Origin: CAIZGX01 sp964385405
GTDB taxonomy: Bacteria > Bacteroidota > Bacteroidia > Flavobacteriales_D > Sanyastnellaceae
Assembly (NCBI GenBank): GCA_964385405.1
Contig: CAYLOT010000015.1
Span: 1-58,406, forward strand
Length of the DNA stretch: 58,406 nt
Direction: 5' to 3'
The notes below the pieces were generated by a model, which saw nothing but the letters and a program-made list of their open reading frames with translations, was not told the origin of the DNA and searched no databases. Every line of letters starts with the position of its first letter. Position 1 is the first letter of the stretch. Below, piece by piece: positions 29,201 through 35,709 of this stretch. The position numbers and the translations under genes were made by a program.

Positions 29201-30277
29201 TCTTCATTGGATGATGCTCCGGAATATGATCCTGCTTACTATCAAATTAATGGTAATCAACAAATTTTATCGGCTTTAAATGGTGGAGTAGACCAAAGCG
29301 GATTAATTCAATTAACCCTAGCTCAGGGCGATGTGTTGTCCTTTTTAGTTGTGACAGTTGACGATTCTTATGGTGAGGCAGATTTGATAATAACCAATTT
29401 AACAGGCAGTTTTAATACAACTATTAATACTTGCAGTCAGCCTGTGGGTTATGTTTTAACCAACACCGACTGTAACAATAACAGCAATACAGTTTATCCT
29501 GGAGCATCAGAAATTTGTGGTAACAATGTGGACGAGAATTGTGATGGAGTGGATCCCCCTTGTGTCATACTCGGATGCACGGATGTTACAGCTTGTAATT
29601 ACAATGTACTTGCAACGATTTCCGACTCAAGCTGTCTTTATGCAATAATTTATTATGGTGATTTTGATGGGGATGGATTTGGCAGTACGGAAGAAGTATT
29701 TCAATCATGCGAGGTTCCTGATGGATATGTGAGTAATAGTTTGGATTGCAATGATGAAAATGAAGCTATAAATGTTACTGCTGTTGAAGTTTGTAATGGC
29801 ATAGATGATGATTGTGATACGCAAATCGATGAAGAAGTTCAAACGGTTTACTTCATAGACATCGACGGCGATACCTACGGAAATTCTTCAGTGAGTATTT
29901 TAGCGTGCATGCAACCCGTTGGTTACACGCAAGACGACACTGACTGTAACGATTTCGATGCGAATGTTAATCCGGGTGCGGAAGACATAGCAGGCAACGG
30001 AATAGATGAAAACTGCGACGGGCAGACAGACAACAACATCATTGAGTACAATGCATCCGCAAACTTCTATCCGAATCCAACCCGATCAGAGTTAAACCTT
30101 CAGGTTAATCATTCCCTAATCGGAAGCAATTTGTATATCTTCGATGCAATTGGAAAATTGGTTTACAAACAACAACTTCTTTCGAGTAACACATCACTTT
30201 CGGTTTCCAACTTTGCAGATGGATATTATGTGATGAAAGTGGGGGATTTGGTGATGCGATTCGAAGTTATGAAATAG
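23255..30277 (+). CDS. Giant T9SS-secreted protein with about 18 MopE-type metal-binding repeats
   Basis: 2340 residues. Signal peptide (about 1-29). The body consists of about 18 repeats of roughly 60 residues, each made of an EF-hand-like half (YYADxDGDGFG), a linker with AC..P.GYV.N.TDCND, and a half with INPGATEICNGIDDDCDTQIDEG; this is the MopE/putative metal-binding motif (PF11617-like), rich in paired Cys and Asp. In five repeats (first, second, fifth, seventh, sixteenth) a domain of about 100-120 residues is inserted between the two halves. Two copies of a unit with SprB-like strands (CSPYTWSENNTTYTTTGTYY ... CGVDVLNLTI) and a jelly-roll-like insert occur at about 1145-1365 and 1494-1714. 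A GCTDVTACNYN repeat is near 2110. The C-terminal about 75 residues are a type A T9SS signal (FYPNPTRSELNLQVN ... GYYVMKVGD). Probably a calcium-stabilised surface or secreted matrix protein (inference). Confidence 0.93.
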   Translation: MKKSTFFCLNAFIALALLVTGLPIKSKAQCNGQPYNTYFADLDGDGFGNANFTSLTEGNSFIVFTQNGVTLTGSNSYSNNTNVNCKITYTSTAVQTVSFSWSYSTTDDNPGLDDAYYFINNVQTPLSISAGANQQSGQVSFAVSNGDTFGFSQMSDDDSFGAATLSITNLNAQIAGQVNSCTQPVGYVSNNTDCSNSNSYIYPGQTESCNSIDDNCNGLIDESVISVYYADVDSDGFGLSNASVISQGNSTISYQADGFTLSGSTGNTTPALVSIGWVVPTSGTYTFAYNYFASANSTTSDIATFSINGVSNELFTSTGGNIDFGQFEYINVQAGDVFNLTLSSAGNLGAASIFQVSFFEEGMLHAGRVEACSAPVGFSLNNNDCQPTNSAINPGATEVCNGVDDNCNGTIDEGVLQAFYLDSDGDGFGSGAPVIGCTASSGYVSNSQDCNDSDANVNTTLEWYVDSDGDGFGAALAPPVLSCSPITGYVSNNSDCDDSNAALNPGEAEICNNIDDNCNEDIDEGLSVNYYSDVDLDGYGSDGVDEYFAPGSWILYTPTTFVLVGSQGVFYGVSNTVQFTAPLTETYTFNWAYAVLYDPDQDPGYYFINDQVFQLSNEWGANYQSGVISVEVNAGDIFGFGINSLDNEPGPVWLEISNFSARPYIGIMPACSQPVGYVLNNTDCNNSNVLINPGATEICNEIDDDCDGVIDDGALITYFADADGDGFGGTSEILACTVPAGYSSNNLDCNENLASINPSASEICNGADENCNGQLDEGVQSTFYYDGDNDGFGTSQVFSGQSAQNYGAGQYLGFWGNTINFPTLLNNIVSFSYSITNTAAMSQCVFRFYNGDNLIATVDAYPQNGETISVVYNFTSPLFNVTSVVVFSYWNPAYLNSLTINAIPSSISACAQPAGYVSNNTDCNDYNLLVNPGVFDICNAVDDNCDTQVDNGLYYADNDGDSFGFIGAGVLACSADNSYVTNSSDCNDNFATINPNATETCNGIDDDCDTQIDEGVQNNYYADTDGDGYGAGTATAACTVPAGFVTTNTDCNNTNASVNPAGVEICNNIDDDCDTQVDEGVQNSYYADTDGDGFGAGEATLACAAPNGYVTTNTDCNNANSAVFPGAIEICNDIDDDCDSEIDGVGAPVIPVAVVSCSPYTWSENNTTYTTTGTYYANIPAATTYNSYETFVSAVNGAGYQLSETEDFNGYSGYMTSASGDLGIGFPTWTAAQNQGQYPAIYAAAISGNPAIGGNQFASPVTVQFSSGVTGVGGNFFVVNNFGVVFSTELSFYLSDGTAVSLTIGSASTFTGFTTNGPLIESISINSPYVFGPTNPYVYLDNLIVATGIPVLPCGVDVLNLTINTPATYYADADGDGYGAGAATNACAQPNGFVATNTDCNDANSAINTAAPEVCNGIDDDCDTQIDEGVQNSYYADTDGDGFGAGEATLACAAPNGYVTTNTDCNNANSAVFPGAIEICNDIDDDCDSEIDGVGAPVIPVAVVSCSPYTWSENNTTYTTTGTYYANIPAATTYNSYETFVSAVNGAGYQLSETEDFNGYSGYMTSASGDLGIGFPTWTAAQNQGQYPAIYAAAISGNPAIGGNQFASPVTVQFSSGVTGVGGNFFVVNNFGVVFSTELSFYLSDGTAVSLTIGSASTFTGFTTNGPLIESISINSPYVFGPTNPYVYLDNLIVATGIPVLPCGVDVLNLTISTPATYYADEDGDGYGAGSATNACAQPIGFVSTNTDCNDANSAVNVAAIEICNTIDDDCDTQIDEGVQNTYYADTDGDGYGGFEENAACTAPVGYVITNTDCNNSNASVYPGATEICNNIDDDCDTQIDEGLSVASYFEDEDGDGYGAGVAVVSCSQSAGYVTLNNDCDDSNEDINPASTETCNSFDDDCDNQIDEGLLITYYADLDGDGYGAGSATNAASIFAQGNSSVTIQTNQITISGSDGGSDNLLFAIVNLTSSSSQTVTFNWQYSSLDDAPEYDPAYYQINGNQQILSALNGGVDQSGLIQLTLAQGDVLSFLVVTVDDSYGEADLIITNLTGSFNTTINTCSQPVGYVLTNTDCNNNSNTVYPGASEICGNNVDENCDGVDPPCVILGCTDVTACNYNVLATISDSSCLYAIIYYGDFDGDGFGSTEEVFQSCEVPDGYVSNSLDCNDENEAINVTAVEVCNGIDDDCDTQIDEEVQTVYFIDIDGDTYGNSSVSILACMQPVGYTQDDTDCNDFDANVNPGAEDIAGNGIDENCDGQTDNNIIEYNASANFYPNPTRSELNLQVNHSLIGSNLYIFDAIGKLVYKQQLLSSNTSLSVSNFADGYYVMKVGDLVMRFEVMK
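26486..27342 (+). repeat. Long direct repeat, copy 1 (857 bp)
   Basis: Direct repeat inside the giant gene; copy 2 starts 1047 bases (349 codons) downstream. As far as I can read, the two copies are identical at every base, including third codon positions, and the near-identity continues about 25 bases past the right end with two mismatches. The neighbouring repeats of the same gene are clearly diverged, so this duplication is recent or kept identical by gene conversion. Confidence 0.95.
27533..28389 (+). repeat. Long direct repeat, copy 2 (857 bp)
   Basis: Second copy of the repeat at 26486-27342. It carries one MopE-type repeat, the SprB-like segment and its inserted jelly-roll-like domain. 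The 190 bases between the two copies encode one diverged MopE repeat. Confidence 0.95.
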
Positions 30278-30541
30278 AGTTCGTTTAGCGAGTAATAAAG
30301 AATTGAGATAGAGTATTGTTGCATTGGATAATAACAATCTGTTGAGTATTTGAATAATAATCAATTTGATTTTGTCAGTTTGATTATTGAATTTAGGCGA
30401 TGCTAAGTTTTCTTTTATTCTACGATAATGAAACTCAAGTCATATTCAGTATCTGAAGTTCTATCGAGTTTAAATTTGTTAATTACGATATAGTTGTGAA
30501 ATGTTTCGTTGTTGTTGCAATTTTATTTTAAATGGTGTTGA

Positions 30542-31429
30542 CTAGTTAAACCTCAATACAAATCCACAAGCAATTCCCACAGCCATGGCAATCTTCAAGA
30601 TTAAGCTGGCTTTGTGAAATCCCTCCTTTGAATTCGCCATGAATATTGCGAATAGCGAAACGGTTAAGGGGAGACACATACCCATTCCAATTAAATACAA
30701 TGTACCCAAAGAATGTTGCTGAGTGGCTGCAATGAACAAGGTCACGCCGGCAGTGATTAACGCAGCGAATAAAAATAACAGTGCGTAAATACGCGCTGTT
30801 TGGGTACCCATAACCACGGGGAGCGTTTTATAATTTTCAGCGGCGTCGCCTTCGGCATCTTCAATGTCTTTCACAATTTCTCTGGTGAAATTTACCGTGA
30901 AAGCGAAGACTGAAAAAATGAGTGTCCAAAATTGAATTTGGTAGTTTGAAAGCTCTGGCCATATGCTCCACAATGGAATCATTCCAATACACAGTGAAAC
31001 AATAAGGTTTCCCGATAACACACGCTTCTTGAAAAACGGAGTGTATAATCCCAAGGCAATGGAGACAGCAACAGCTACTACGAGCGGTAAGTAGGAATGC
31101 ATGCTCTTTCCTACAAAAAATGAAATGAGAATGCCTAAAGTTGTTGTTACAATGTGAGCAAGAATTACCACTCTGCGTTTCACTTGTGTTTCCACATAAA
31201 CCGCATTGGGTTTGTTAATGCGGTCCACGCGCACGTCGAAATAATCGTTAATGAAATTTCCTCCGGCAGTAAGCAAAACAATGGTAACTATCATACCCAA
31301 AAACTGCATCCACTCTTTAAAATTTTCAGGCGCTGTGGTGTGCGCAAAACCGAAGCGAAAAGCAAACATGGCGAAAACAATCATGAGTAAATTGTTCGGA
31401 CGAGACATTTTGAAAAGCGCTTGAGTCAT
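30542..31429 (-). CDS. UbiA-family prenyltransferase
   Basis: 295 residues, about eight to nine transmembrane helices. The two Asp-rich motifs are present: NFINDYFDVRVDRINKPN (about 59-76) and the second one REIVKDIEDAEGDAAENYKTLP (about 184-205). In Bacteroidota this group is usually annotated as geranylgeranylglycerol-phosphate geranylgeranyltransferase-like; the real acceptor is uncertain. It begins nine bases after the MOSC protein's stop codon and is probably co-transcribed with it. The 264 bases between this gene and the giant gene hold no gene or clear terminator that I can support. Confidence 0.88.
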   Translation of the reverse strand: MTQALFKMSRPNNLLMIVFAMFAFRFGFAHTTAPENFKEWMQFLGMIVTIVLLTAGGNFINDYFDVRVDRINKPNAVYVETQVKRRVVILAHIVTTTLGILISFFVGKSMHSYLPLVVAVAVSIALGLYTPFFKKRVLSGNLIVSLCIGMIPLWSIWPELSNYQIQFWTLIFSVFAFTVNFTREIVKDIEDAEGDAAENYKTLPVVMGTQTARIYALLFLFAALITAGVTLFIAATQQHSLGTLYLIGMGMCLPLTVSLFAIFMANSKEGFHKASLILKIAMAVGIACGFVLRFN

Positions 31430-31438
31430 AACAGGATT

Positions 31439-32242
31439 TTATTGGTTGAAGGTAGTGAAAACTTTCACTTCGGAATCAAGTTCTATTGAGCCAGTTTGAA
31501 CGGGATAATACAAATCCCCTAGGATGACCTTGTTCTTCACCGTGCGCAATGTCGCTAATTCACGCATGACATCGGAGCGATACACGCCGGTGTCGGGATT
31601 AACATTAATCATCCTACATCGTCCACAAGCCTTGGCTTTGCGAAGCAATACATTTCCTATTTGAATAGCTTGCCATTCGTCTTCCTCGAATGAGCGTTCG
31701 GTTTGGAAGAGCAAATTTGGGCGGAAATATCTAGCGTCAACGGGTTCTTCCAGGTGCTTATTCAGCGCATCGAGCGAAGCACTGCCTAAAATCAATATAG
31801 GGAAGCTGTCAGCAAAGGAGCTCGAAGTCAACTCTCCGGTGAGTGGAGCGGTTTCTATTCTTTCAGGTAGATAAGGCATGCGAATGAGACGTACTTCTTT
31901 CTTCAAAAAATCAGAAAAAAAAGTGTTCAACTTCGAATTTTCTTCAAATCCGAATACATCCGAATCCCAAACCTTTGATTCAATTTTTTCTTGTTGGAAT
32001 TCATTCGTTCCAAACTCAAGACTTTCTGATTGACTGTTGAAGAAAAACGTAAATCCGTTTTCGGAAAGTCTCGTTTCTAGAAGCGAAAGCTCGGGTCTTT
32101 CTCTGCGTGTGATGAAGGTGTTGTTGGAATCAATCAACATCCAATTACGATCCCATTTCAATCCGTGCTGAAGCACTTCAGAAGAAGATAGCTCAATGCC
32201 GTTCAACGATTTTACCGGATAAATTGAAATTGACTTCAACAT
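31439..32242 (-). CDS. MOSC-domain protein, mARC/YcbX-like molybdoenzyme candidate
   Basis: 267 residues. N-terminal MOSC beta-barrel domain (LKSISIYPVKSLNGIEL, WMLIDSNNTFITRRE) followed by the MOSC domain with DARYFRPNLLF and ACGRCRMINVNPDTG. The latter matches the Cys-containing loop that binds the molybdenum cofactor in mARC and YcbX, which reduce N-hydroxylated compounds. Unlike E. coli YcbX there is no C-terminal ferredoxin domain, so an external electron donor is needed. The presence of moaC and a mobA-like gene in the window agrees with Moco use. Start codons of this gene and hemE are divergent. Confidence 0.87.
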   Translation of the reverse strand: MLKSISIYPVKSLNGIELSSSEVLQHGLKWDRNWMLIDSNNTFITRRERPELSLLETRLSENGFTFFFNSQSESLEFGTNEFQQEKIESKVWDSDVFGFEENSKLNTFFSDFLKKEVRLIRMPYLPERIETAPLTGELTSSSFADSFPILILGSASLDALNKHLEEPVDARYFRPNLLFQTERSFEEDEWQAIQIGNVLLRKAKACGRCRMINVNPDTGVYRSDVMRELATLRTVKNKVILGDLYYPVQTGSIELDSEVKVFTTFNQ

Positions 32243-32269
32243 AAAAACGAAGGTAGCGCATGTCTGATG

Positions 32270-32277
32270 TATTTTTG
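32270..32277 (+). promoter_or_regulatory. -7 box directly upstream of hemE
   Basis: TATTTTTG (consensus TAnnTTTG), six bases before the ATG at 32284. It would place the transcription start at or very near that ATG and argues against the ATG at 32260. No -33 TTG seen. Confidence 0.4.
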
Positions 32278-32283
32278 CATCAC

Positions 32284-33315
32284 ATGAATTTGCAGAACAA
32301 TTTATTGCTTCGTGCCGCGAAGGGCGAGCAAGTAGAACGCACCCCTGTTTGGGTTATGCGTCAAGCCGGAAGAGTGTTGTCCGAATACCGCGCAACCCGC
32401 GCAAGAGCAGGATCTTTCATTACGTTGGTTCGAACGCCAGAATTGGCTTGTGAGGTAACGCTTCAACCGGTAGATATTCTGGGTGTAGATGCAGCTATTA
32501 TTTTTTCAGACATCTTGGTTGTTCCAGAAGCAATGGGTTTGCCTTACGAAATGGATGAGGGAAAAGGACCGCGTTTTCCGAATACCATTAAGTCGAAAGA
32601 AGATTTAGCCAAGCTTTCAACTACGGAGATTGAAGGTAAACTGAATTATGTTGCAGAGGCGTTGAAGCTGACCAAGCAAGAATTGAACGGAAGAGTTCCG
32701 CTTATTGGATTTGCAGGTGCACCTTTCACATTGTTTTGCTACATGATTGAAGGGCAGGGGAGCAAAGAATTTTCAAAGGCACGACGCATGATGCGCGAGA
32801 ATCCTGAATTGGCACACGGATTACTTTCGGCTATTTCAGATGCGACCATCGCTTATTTGAAGATGCAGATAGCTTCGGGAGCAGATTTGATTCAGCTGTT
32901 CGATTCTTGGGCAGGTGTATTGGGCCCCGATTCGTATCGCGAATTTTCCCTTCCATATATCAATAGAATTTTAGCAGCGATACCAGAAGTTCCAAGAACG
33001 GTTTTTGCAAAGGGAGCGTGGTATGCGATAGAAGACTTCGCGAACTCTCCGTGCGAGACGATTGGACTCGACTGGACCGTTCAGCCAGAATTGGCACGGA
33101 AATGGGCAGGAGCGAAAACAGTGCAAGGAAACTTAGACCCATCGGTGCTCTATGGAGACTTCGCTAGCATTAAAAAAGCAACAAGAGAAATGCTTCAAAA
33201 GTTTGGAACTCAAAAACATATTGCTAACTTAGGCCACGGAGTTTATCCAGATATTTCTCCAGATAACCTAAAATGCTTTATTGATACAATAAAAGAATAC
33301 CCTAACGAAAAGTAA
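32284..33315 (+). CDS. hemE: Uroporphyrinogen decarboxylase
   Basis: Converts uroporphyrinogen III to coproporphyrinogen III in haem synthesis. 343 residues from the ATG at 32284. The N-terminal signature PVWVMRQAGR, the IIFSDILVVPEAMG segment with the catalytic aspartate, and the GFAGAPFTL and LGHGVYPD motifs are all present. An in-frame ATG at 32260 would add eight residues; homologues begin close to NLQNNLLLRA and a -7 box overlaps the longer version, so the shorter start is preferred. The OmpA-like gene follows one base after the stop codon. Confidence 0.95.
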   Translation: MNLQNNLLLRAAKGEQVERTPVWVMRQAGRVLSEYRATRARAGSFITLVRTPELACEVTLQPVDILGVDAAIIFSDILVVPEAMGLPYEMDEGKGPRFPNTIKSKEDLAKLSTTEIEGKLNYVAEALKLTKQELNGRVPLIGFAGAPFTLFCYMIEGQGSKEFSKARRMMRENPELAHGLLSAISDATIAYLKMQIASGADLIQLFDSWAGVLGPDSYREFSLPYINRILAAIPEVPRTVFAKGAWYAIEDFANSPCETIGLDWTVQPELARKWAGAKTVQGNLDPSVLYGDFASIKKATREMLQKFGTQKHIANLGHGVYPDISPDNLKCFIDTIKEYPNEK

Positions 33316-33316
33316 A

Positions 33317-34495
33317 ATGACTATGAAACGTTTATTATTAGCTGTATTAACGCTTGCAGTTGTTGGAGCAACGGCTCAAAAGAAAACTGATAAGGCAGCA
33401 GCAGAGCCAAAAGGAATTGTTCCAAATGGCAACTTCGATGATTTTGAATTCAAGTCTTTGAAAACTCCAAATCAAGTTGATTTGGCAACACCTTGGCTAA
33501 CTCCGAACGTAACGCTTTGTGACCTGTTCTCAAAAGGAGTGAAGAGTCCGAAGATTCAAGTTCCAACAAATGAACACGGAGTTCAAGAGCCAGCATCAGG
33601 TTCAAGCTACGCTGGTTTCAGAGCATATTCTAAAGATACCAAGAAGCCAAGAACTTACCTTCAAGTAAAGTTGAATCAGAAGTTGGTGAAAGGTCAACAG
33701 TATTGCATTCGCTACAGCTTAAGTTTAGCTGATCTTTCAAAATTCGCGGTAAACAACGTAGGTGTTTATGTGACAGAAAAGAAATTACAATATTCGAAGG
33801 ACAATGCAATTATGGTTGAGCCGCAAGTAACCATTGCAGACAACGTACCAGTGAATATTATGGATTCTTGGGAACACATTTGCGGAACGTTCACCGCTGC
33901 TGGTGGTGAAGAGTACATTGTTATCGGAGGCTTCGGAGCTGAAGATAAAATGAAGGTAGAAAAAATGAAGAAGCCCGCTGGAGTTGCAGGAACTGTAATG
34001 AACGATGCATATTACTTTTTAGATAACGTTGAAATTGTTGCTATTGACGCGAAGAGCCAATGTAACTGTTCGAAAAAGAGCAAGCCACAAGCTCAATTTA
34101 TTTACAGCAGCTCAGTTGCGCGTGAGACAGGTGCAAAACCTCAAGATATTATAAATACAACCGTCGTGTATTTCGCGGCTTTGAGTGAAATGGTTCCAGG
34201 GCAGTTCGATTCAAATATCGAAGAGGTCGCAGCATTAATGAAATCAAACCCAGCTCTGAATATAGAATTAATAGGCCATTCAGATGCAGACGAAATCGCA
34301 GAGGCCAAATTAGATGAAGAAGTTGCGAATATGGCAGAGAAGCGCGCGAACGCTGTGAAGGAAGCTTTGGTAGGTTTCGGAATTAATGGAGCACGTATTT
34401 CCGTTACATTCGTTGACGATGCGCAACCAGCAAGTACTTTCAATTCACCTTCAGGACACGCACAAAACAGACGCGTAGTTTTCAAAGTGAAATAA
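33317..34495 (+). CDS. OmpA-like envelope protein with degenerate peptidoglycan-binding domain
   Basis: 392 residues, signal peptide at the N terminus (the ATG at 33323 is an equally possible start). Residues about 30-240 form a beta-rich domain shared with the next gene (SYAGFRAYS, SGGEEYIVIGGF-like segment, YYFLDNVEIVAID). Residues about 280-392 are an OmpA-like domain in which the usual start YFDFD is replaced by YFAAL and the NxxLSxxRA motif is eroded, though the aspartate in GHSD, the arginine in EKRANAV and the NRRV motif remain. Follows hemE after one base; a strong terminator follows. Confidence 0.85.
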   Translation: MTMKRLLLAVLTLAVVGATAQKKTDKAAAEPKGIVPNGNFDDFEFKSLKTPNQVDLATPWLTPNVTLCDLFSKGVKSPKIQVPTNEHGVQEPASGSSYAGFRAYSKDTKKPRTYLQVKLNQKLVKGQQYCIRYSLSLADLSKFAVNNVGVYVTEKKLQYSKDNAIMVEPQVTIADNVPVNIMDSWEHICGTFTAAGGEEYIVIGGFGAEDKMKVEKMKKPAGVAGTVMNDAYYFLDNVEIVAIDAKSQCNCSKKSKPQAQFIYSSSVARETGAKPQDIINTTVVYFAALSEMVPGQFDSNIEEVAALMKSNPALNIELIGHSDADEIAEAKLDEEVANMAEKRANAVKEALVGFGINGARISVTFVDDAQPASTFNSPSGHAQNRRVVFKVK

Positions 34496-34512
34496 GAATT
34501 TAGAAACTTTTT

Positions 34513-34553
34513 AAAGGGGAGCTGCAATAATTTGCGCTCCCCCTTTGTTTTCT
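34513..34553 (+). terminator. Rho-independent terminator after the first OmpA-like gene
   Basis: A stem GGGGAGC (34516-34522) / GCTCCCC (34536-34542), extended inside by GCAA/TTGC around a TAAT loop, is followed by CTTTGTTTTCTATTT. It ends the hemE/OmpA transcript. Its right arm also contains the TTTG that may serve as the -33 element of the next promoter. Confidence 0.8.
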
Positions 34554-34564
34554 ATTTAAATTCG
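34531..34564 (+). promoter_or_regulatory. Promoter of the second OmpA-like gene, overlapping the terminator
   Basis: TTTG (34531-34534), 22-base spacer, then TAAATTCG (34557-34564), a one-mismatch -7 box, five bases before the TTG start at 34570. The -33 element lies in the stem-loop of the preceding terminator. Confidence 0.4.
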
Positions 34565-34569
34565 ATGCG

Positions 34570-35709
34570 TTGAAGAAATTATACAGATACAGTTTAGTCC
34601 TTACAGTTACACTCCTCGCTCAATTGACGAGCCGAGCTCAAAATCTCGTCTTGAATCCGAGCTTCGAGGAACACCAGGGCTGTCCTGTTGATTTCAATCA
34701 AAGTCAACTTACTTATATTGTTTCGTGGAAACAGCCCGGACAGGGAACTCCCGACTATTTCAACAGCTGCAGTAAAATGGTTGGGGTGCCGAAGAATGTT
34801 TTCGGAAATGAAAATGCAGCAACCGGGCAAGCTTATGCAGGCTTTGTGAATTATACCTTCAATAAAAAAAATTACCGTGAGTATTTAAGTTCAGAGCTAA
34901 GCCGTCCGTTGAAACCGGGCGAGTTGGTTTGTATTGAAATAAGCATCTCATCGGCTGATCTTTGCAATTTCGTTACAGATGGATGCGGAATTGTTTTGAG
35001 TGCTGAAGAACTTCGCCAGAAGGGAATGAACTGTATTGAGATGAAAGCCACCATTGAAAATCCACGCTTGTACATTTTAGATCAAAAAGACGGATGGGTG
35101 AAGATGGGCGATGTCTACAGAGCCTCAGGCGGAGAAAGATTTATTACAATTGGAAATTTTAAAAACGATAAGTCCACTAAAATTCTTCACAGCACGGGTA
35201 ACGACAAGGGCATGGGCGACTATAGCTACTTGTATGTAGACGATGTGGTGGTGAAGCCCGTGAAGACGAAAGAGGAATGTTCTTGTGAAAATGAAGTACT
35301 GCAATCCTTGGTTTTCGACCCACCGCTTCAGTTGAGTCAGTATGATGAAATTAGACTCGATGATATTTATTTCGATTTTGATAAATTCACTATTACCGAT
35401 AGTGCGAAGAAAGAATTGGATGAAGTGTACGTGTTATTGAAGAAGAACAAGGCTATGTATCTCGAAGTTCAGGGTCATACTGACAGTAAGGGTAAAGACG
35501 ATTACAACGTGACACTTTCTAAAAATAGGGCAGAGGCAGTTGTAAGTTATTTAATGAAGAAGGGCATTGATCGAGCTCGACTCGAAATCAAATACTACGG
35601 TGCCTCAAAGCCCAAAACAACGAACGATTCAGACGAAGGTCGAGCAAAGAATAGAAGAGTGGAATTTAGAGTGTTGAAGAAACGATTCGAGTTAATTGAA
35701 ACCAACTAA
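34570..35709 (+). CDS. OmpA-family outer-membrane protein
   Basis: 379 residues. No ATG is available upstream in this frame, so translation must start at TTG 34570, which gives a good signal peptide (KKLYRYSLVLTVTLLAQLTSRAQ). Residues about 25-235 form a beta-rich domain beginning LVLNPSFEE, paralogous to that of the preceding gene. The C-terminal OmpA domain (about 265-372) is intact: YFDFDKFTI, GHTDSKGKDDYN, LSKNRAEAV and GRAKNRRVEF. It presumably links the outer membrane to peptidoglycan. Its stop codon abuts the obg stop codon with no spacer. Confidence 0.9.
   Translation: MKKLYRYSLVLTVTLLAQLTSRAQNLVLNPSFEEHQGCPVDFNQSQLTYIVSWKQPGQGTPDYFNSCSKMVGVPKNVFGNENAATGQAYAGFVNYTFNKKNYREYLSSELSRPLKPGELVCIEISISSADLCNFVTDGCGIVLSAEELRQKGMNCIEMKATIENPRLYILDQKDGWVKMGDVYRASGGERFITIGNFKNDKSTKILHSTGNDKGMGDYSYLYVDDVVVKPVKTKEECSCENEVLQSLVFDPPLQLSQYDEIRLDDIYFDFDKFTITDSAKKELDEVYVLLKKNKAMYLEVQGHTDSKGKDDYNVTLSKNRAEAVVSYLMKKGIDRARLEIKYYGASKPKTTNDSDEGRAKNRRVEFRVLKKRFELIETN

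Noticed and set aside
30356..30388. 9-bp inverted repeat AATAATCAA / TTGATTATT
   Set aside because: Very AT-rich arms with a 15-base loop and no T-run; too weak to call a terminator or operator.
30428..30493. Possible 21-codon ORF between the giant gene and ubiA
   Set aside because: No promoter box at a suitable distance, no conserved features, AT-rich context; expected by chance.
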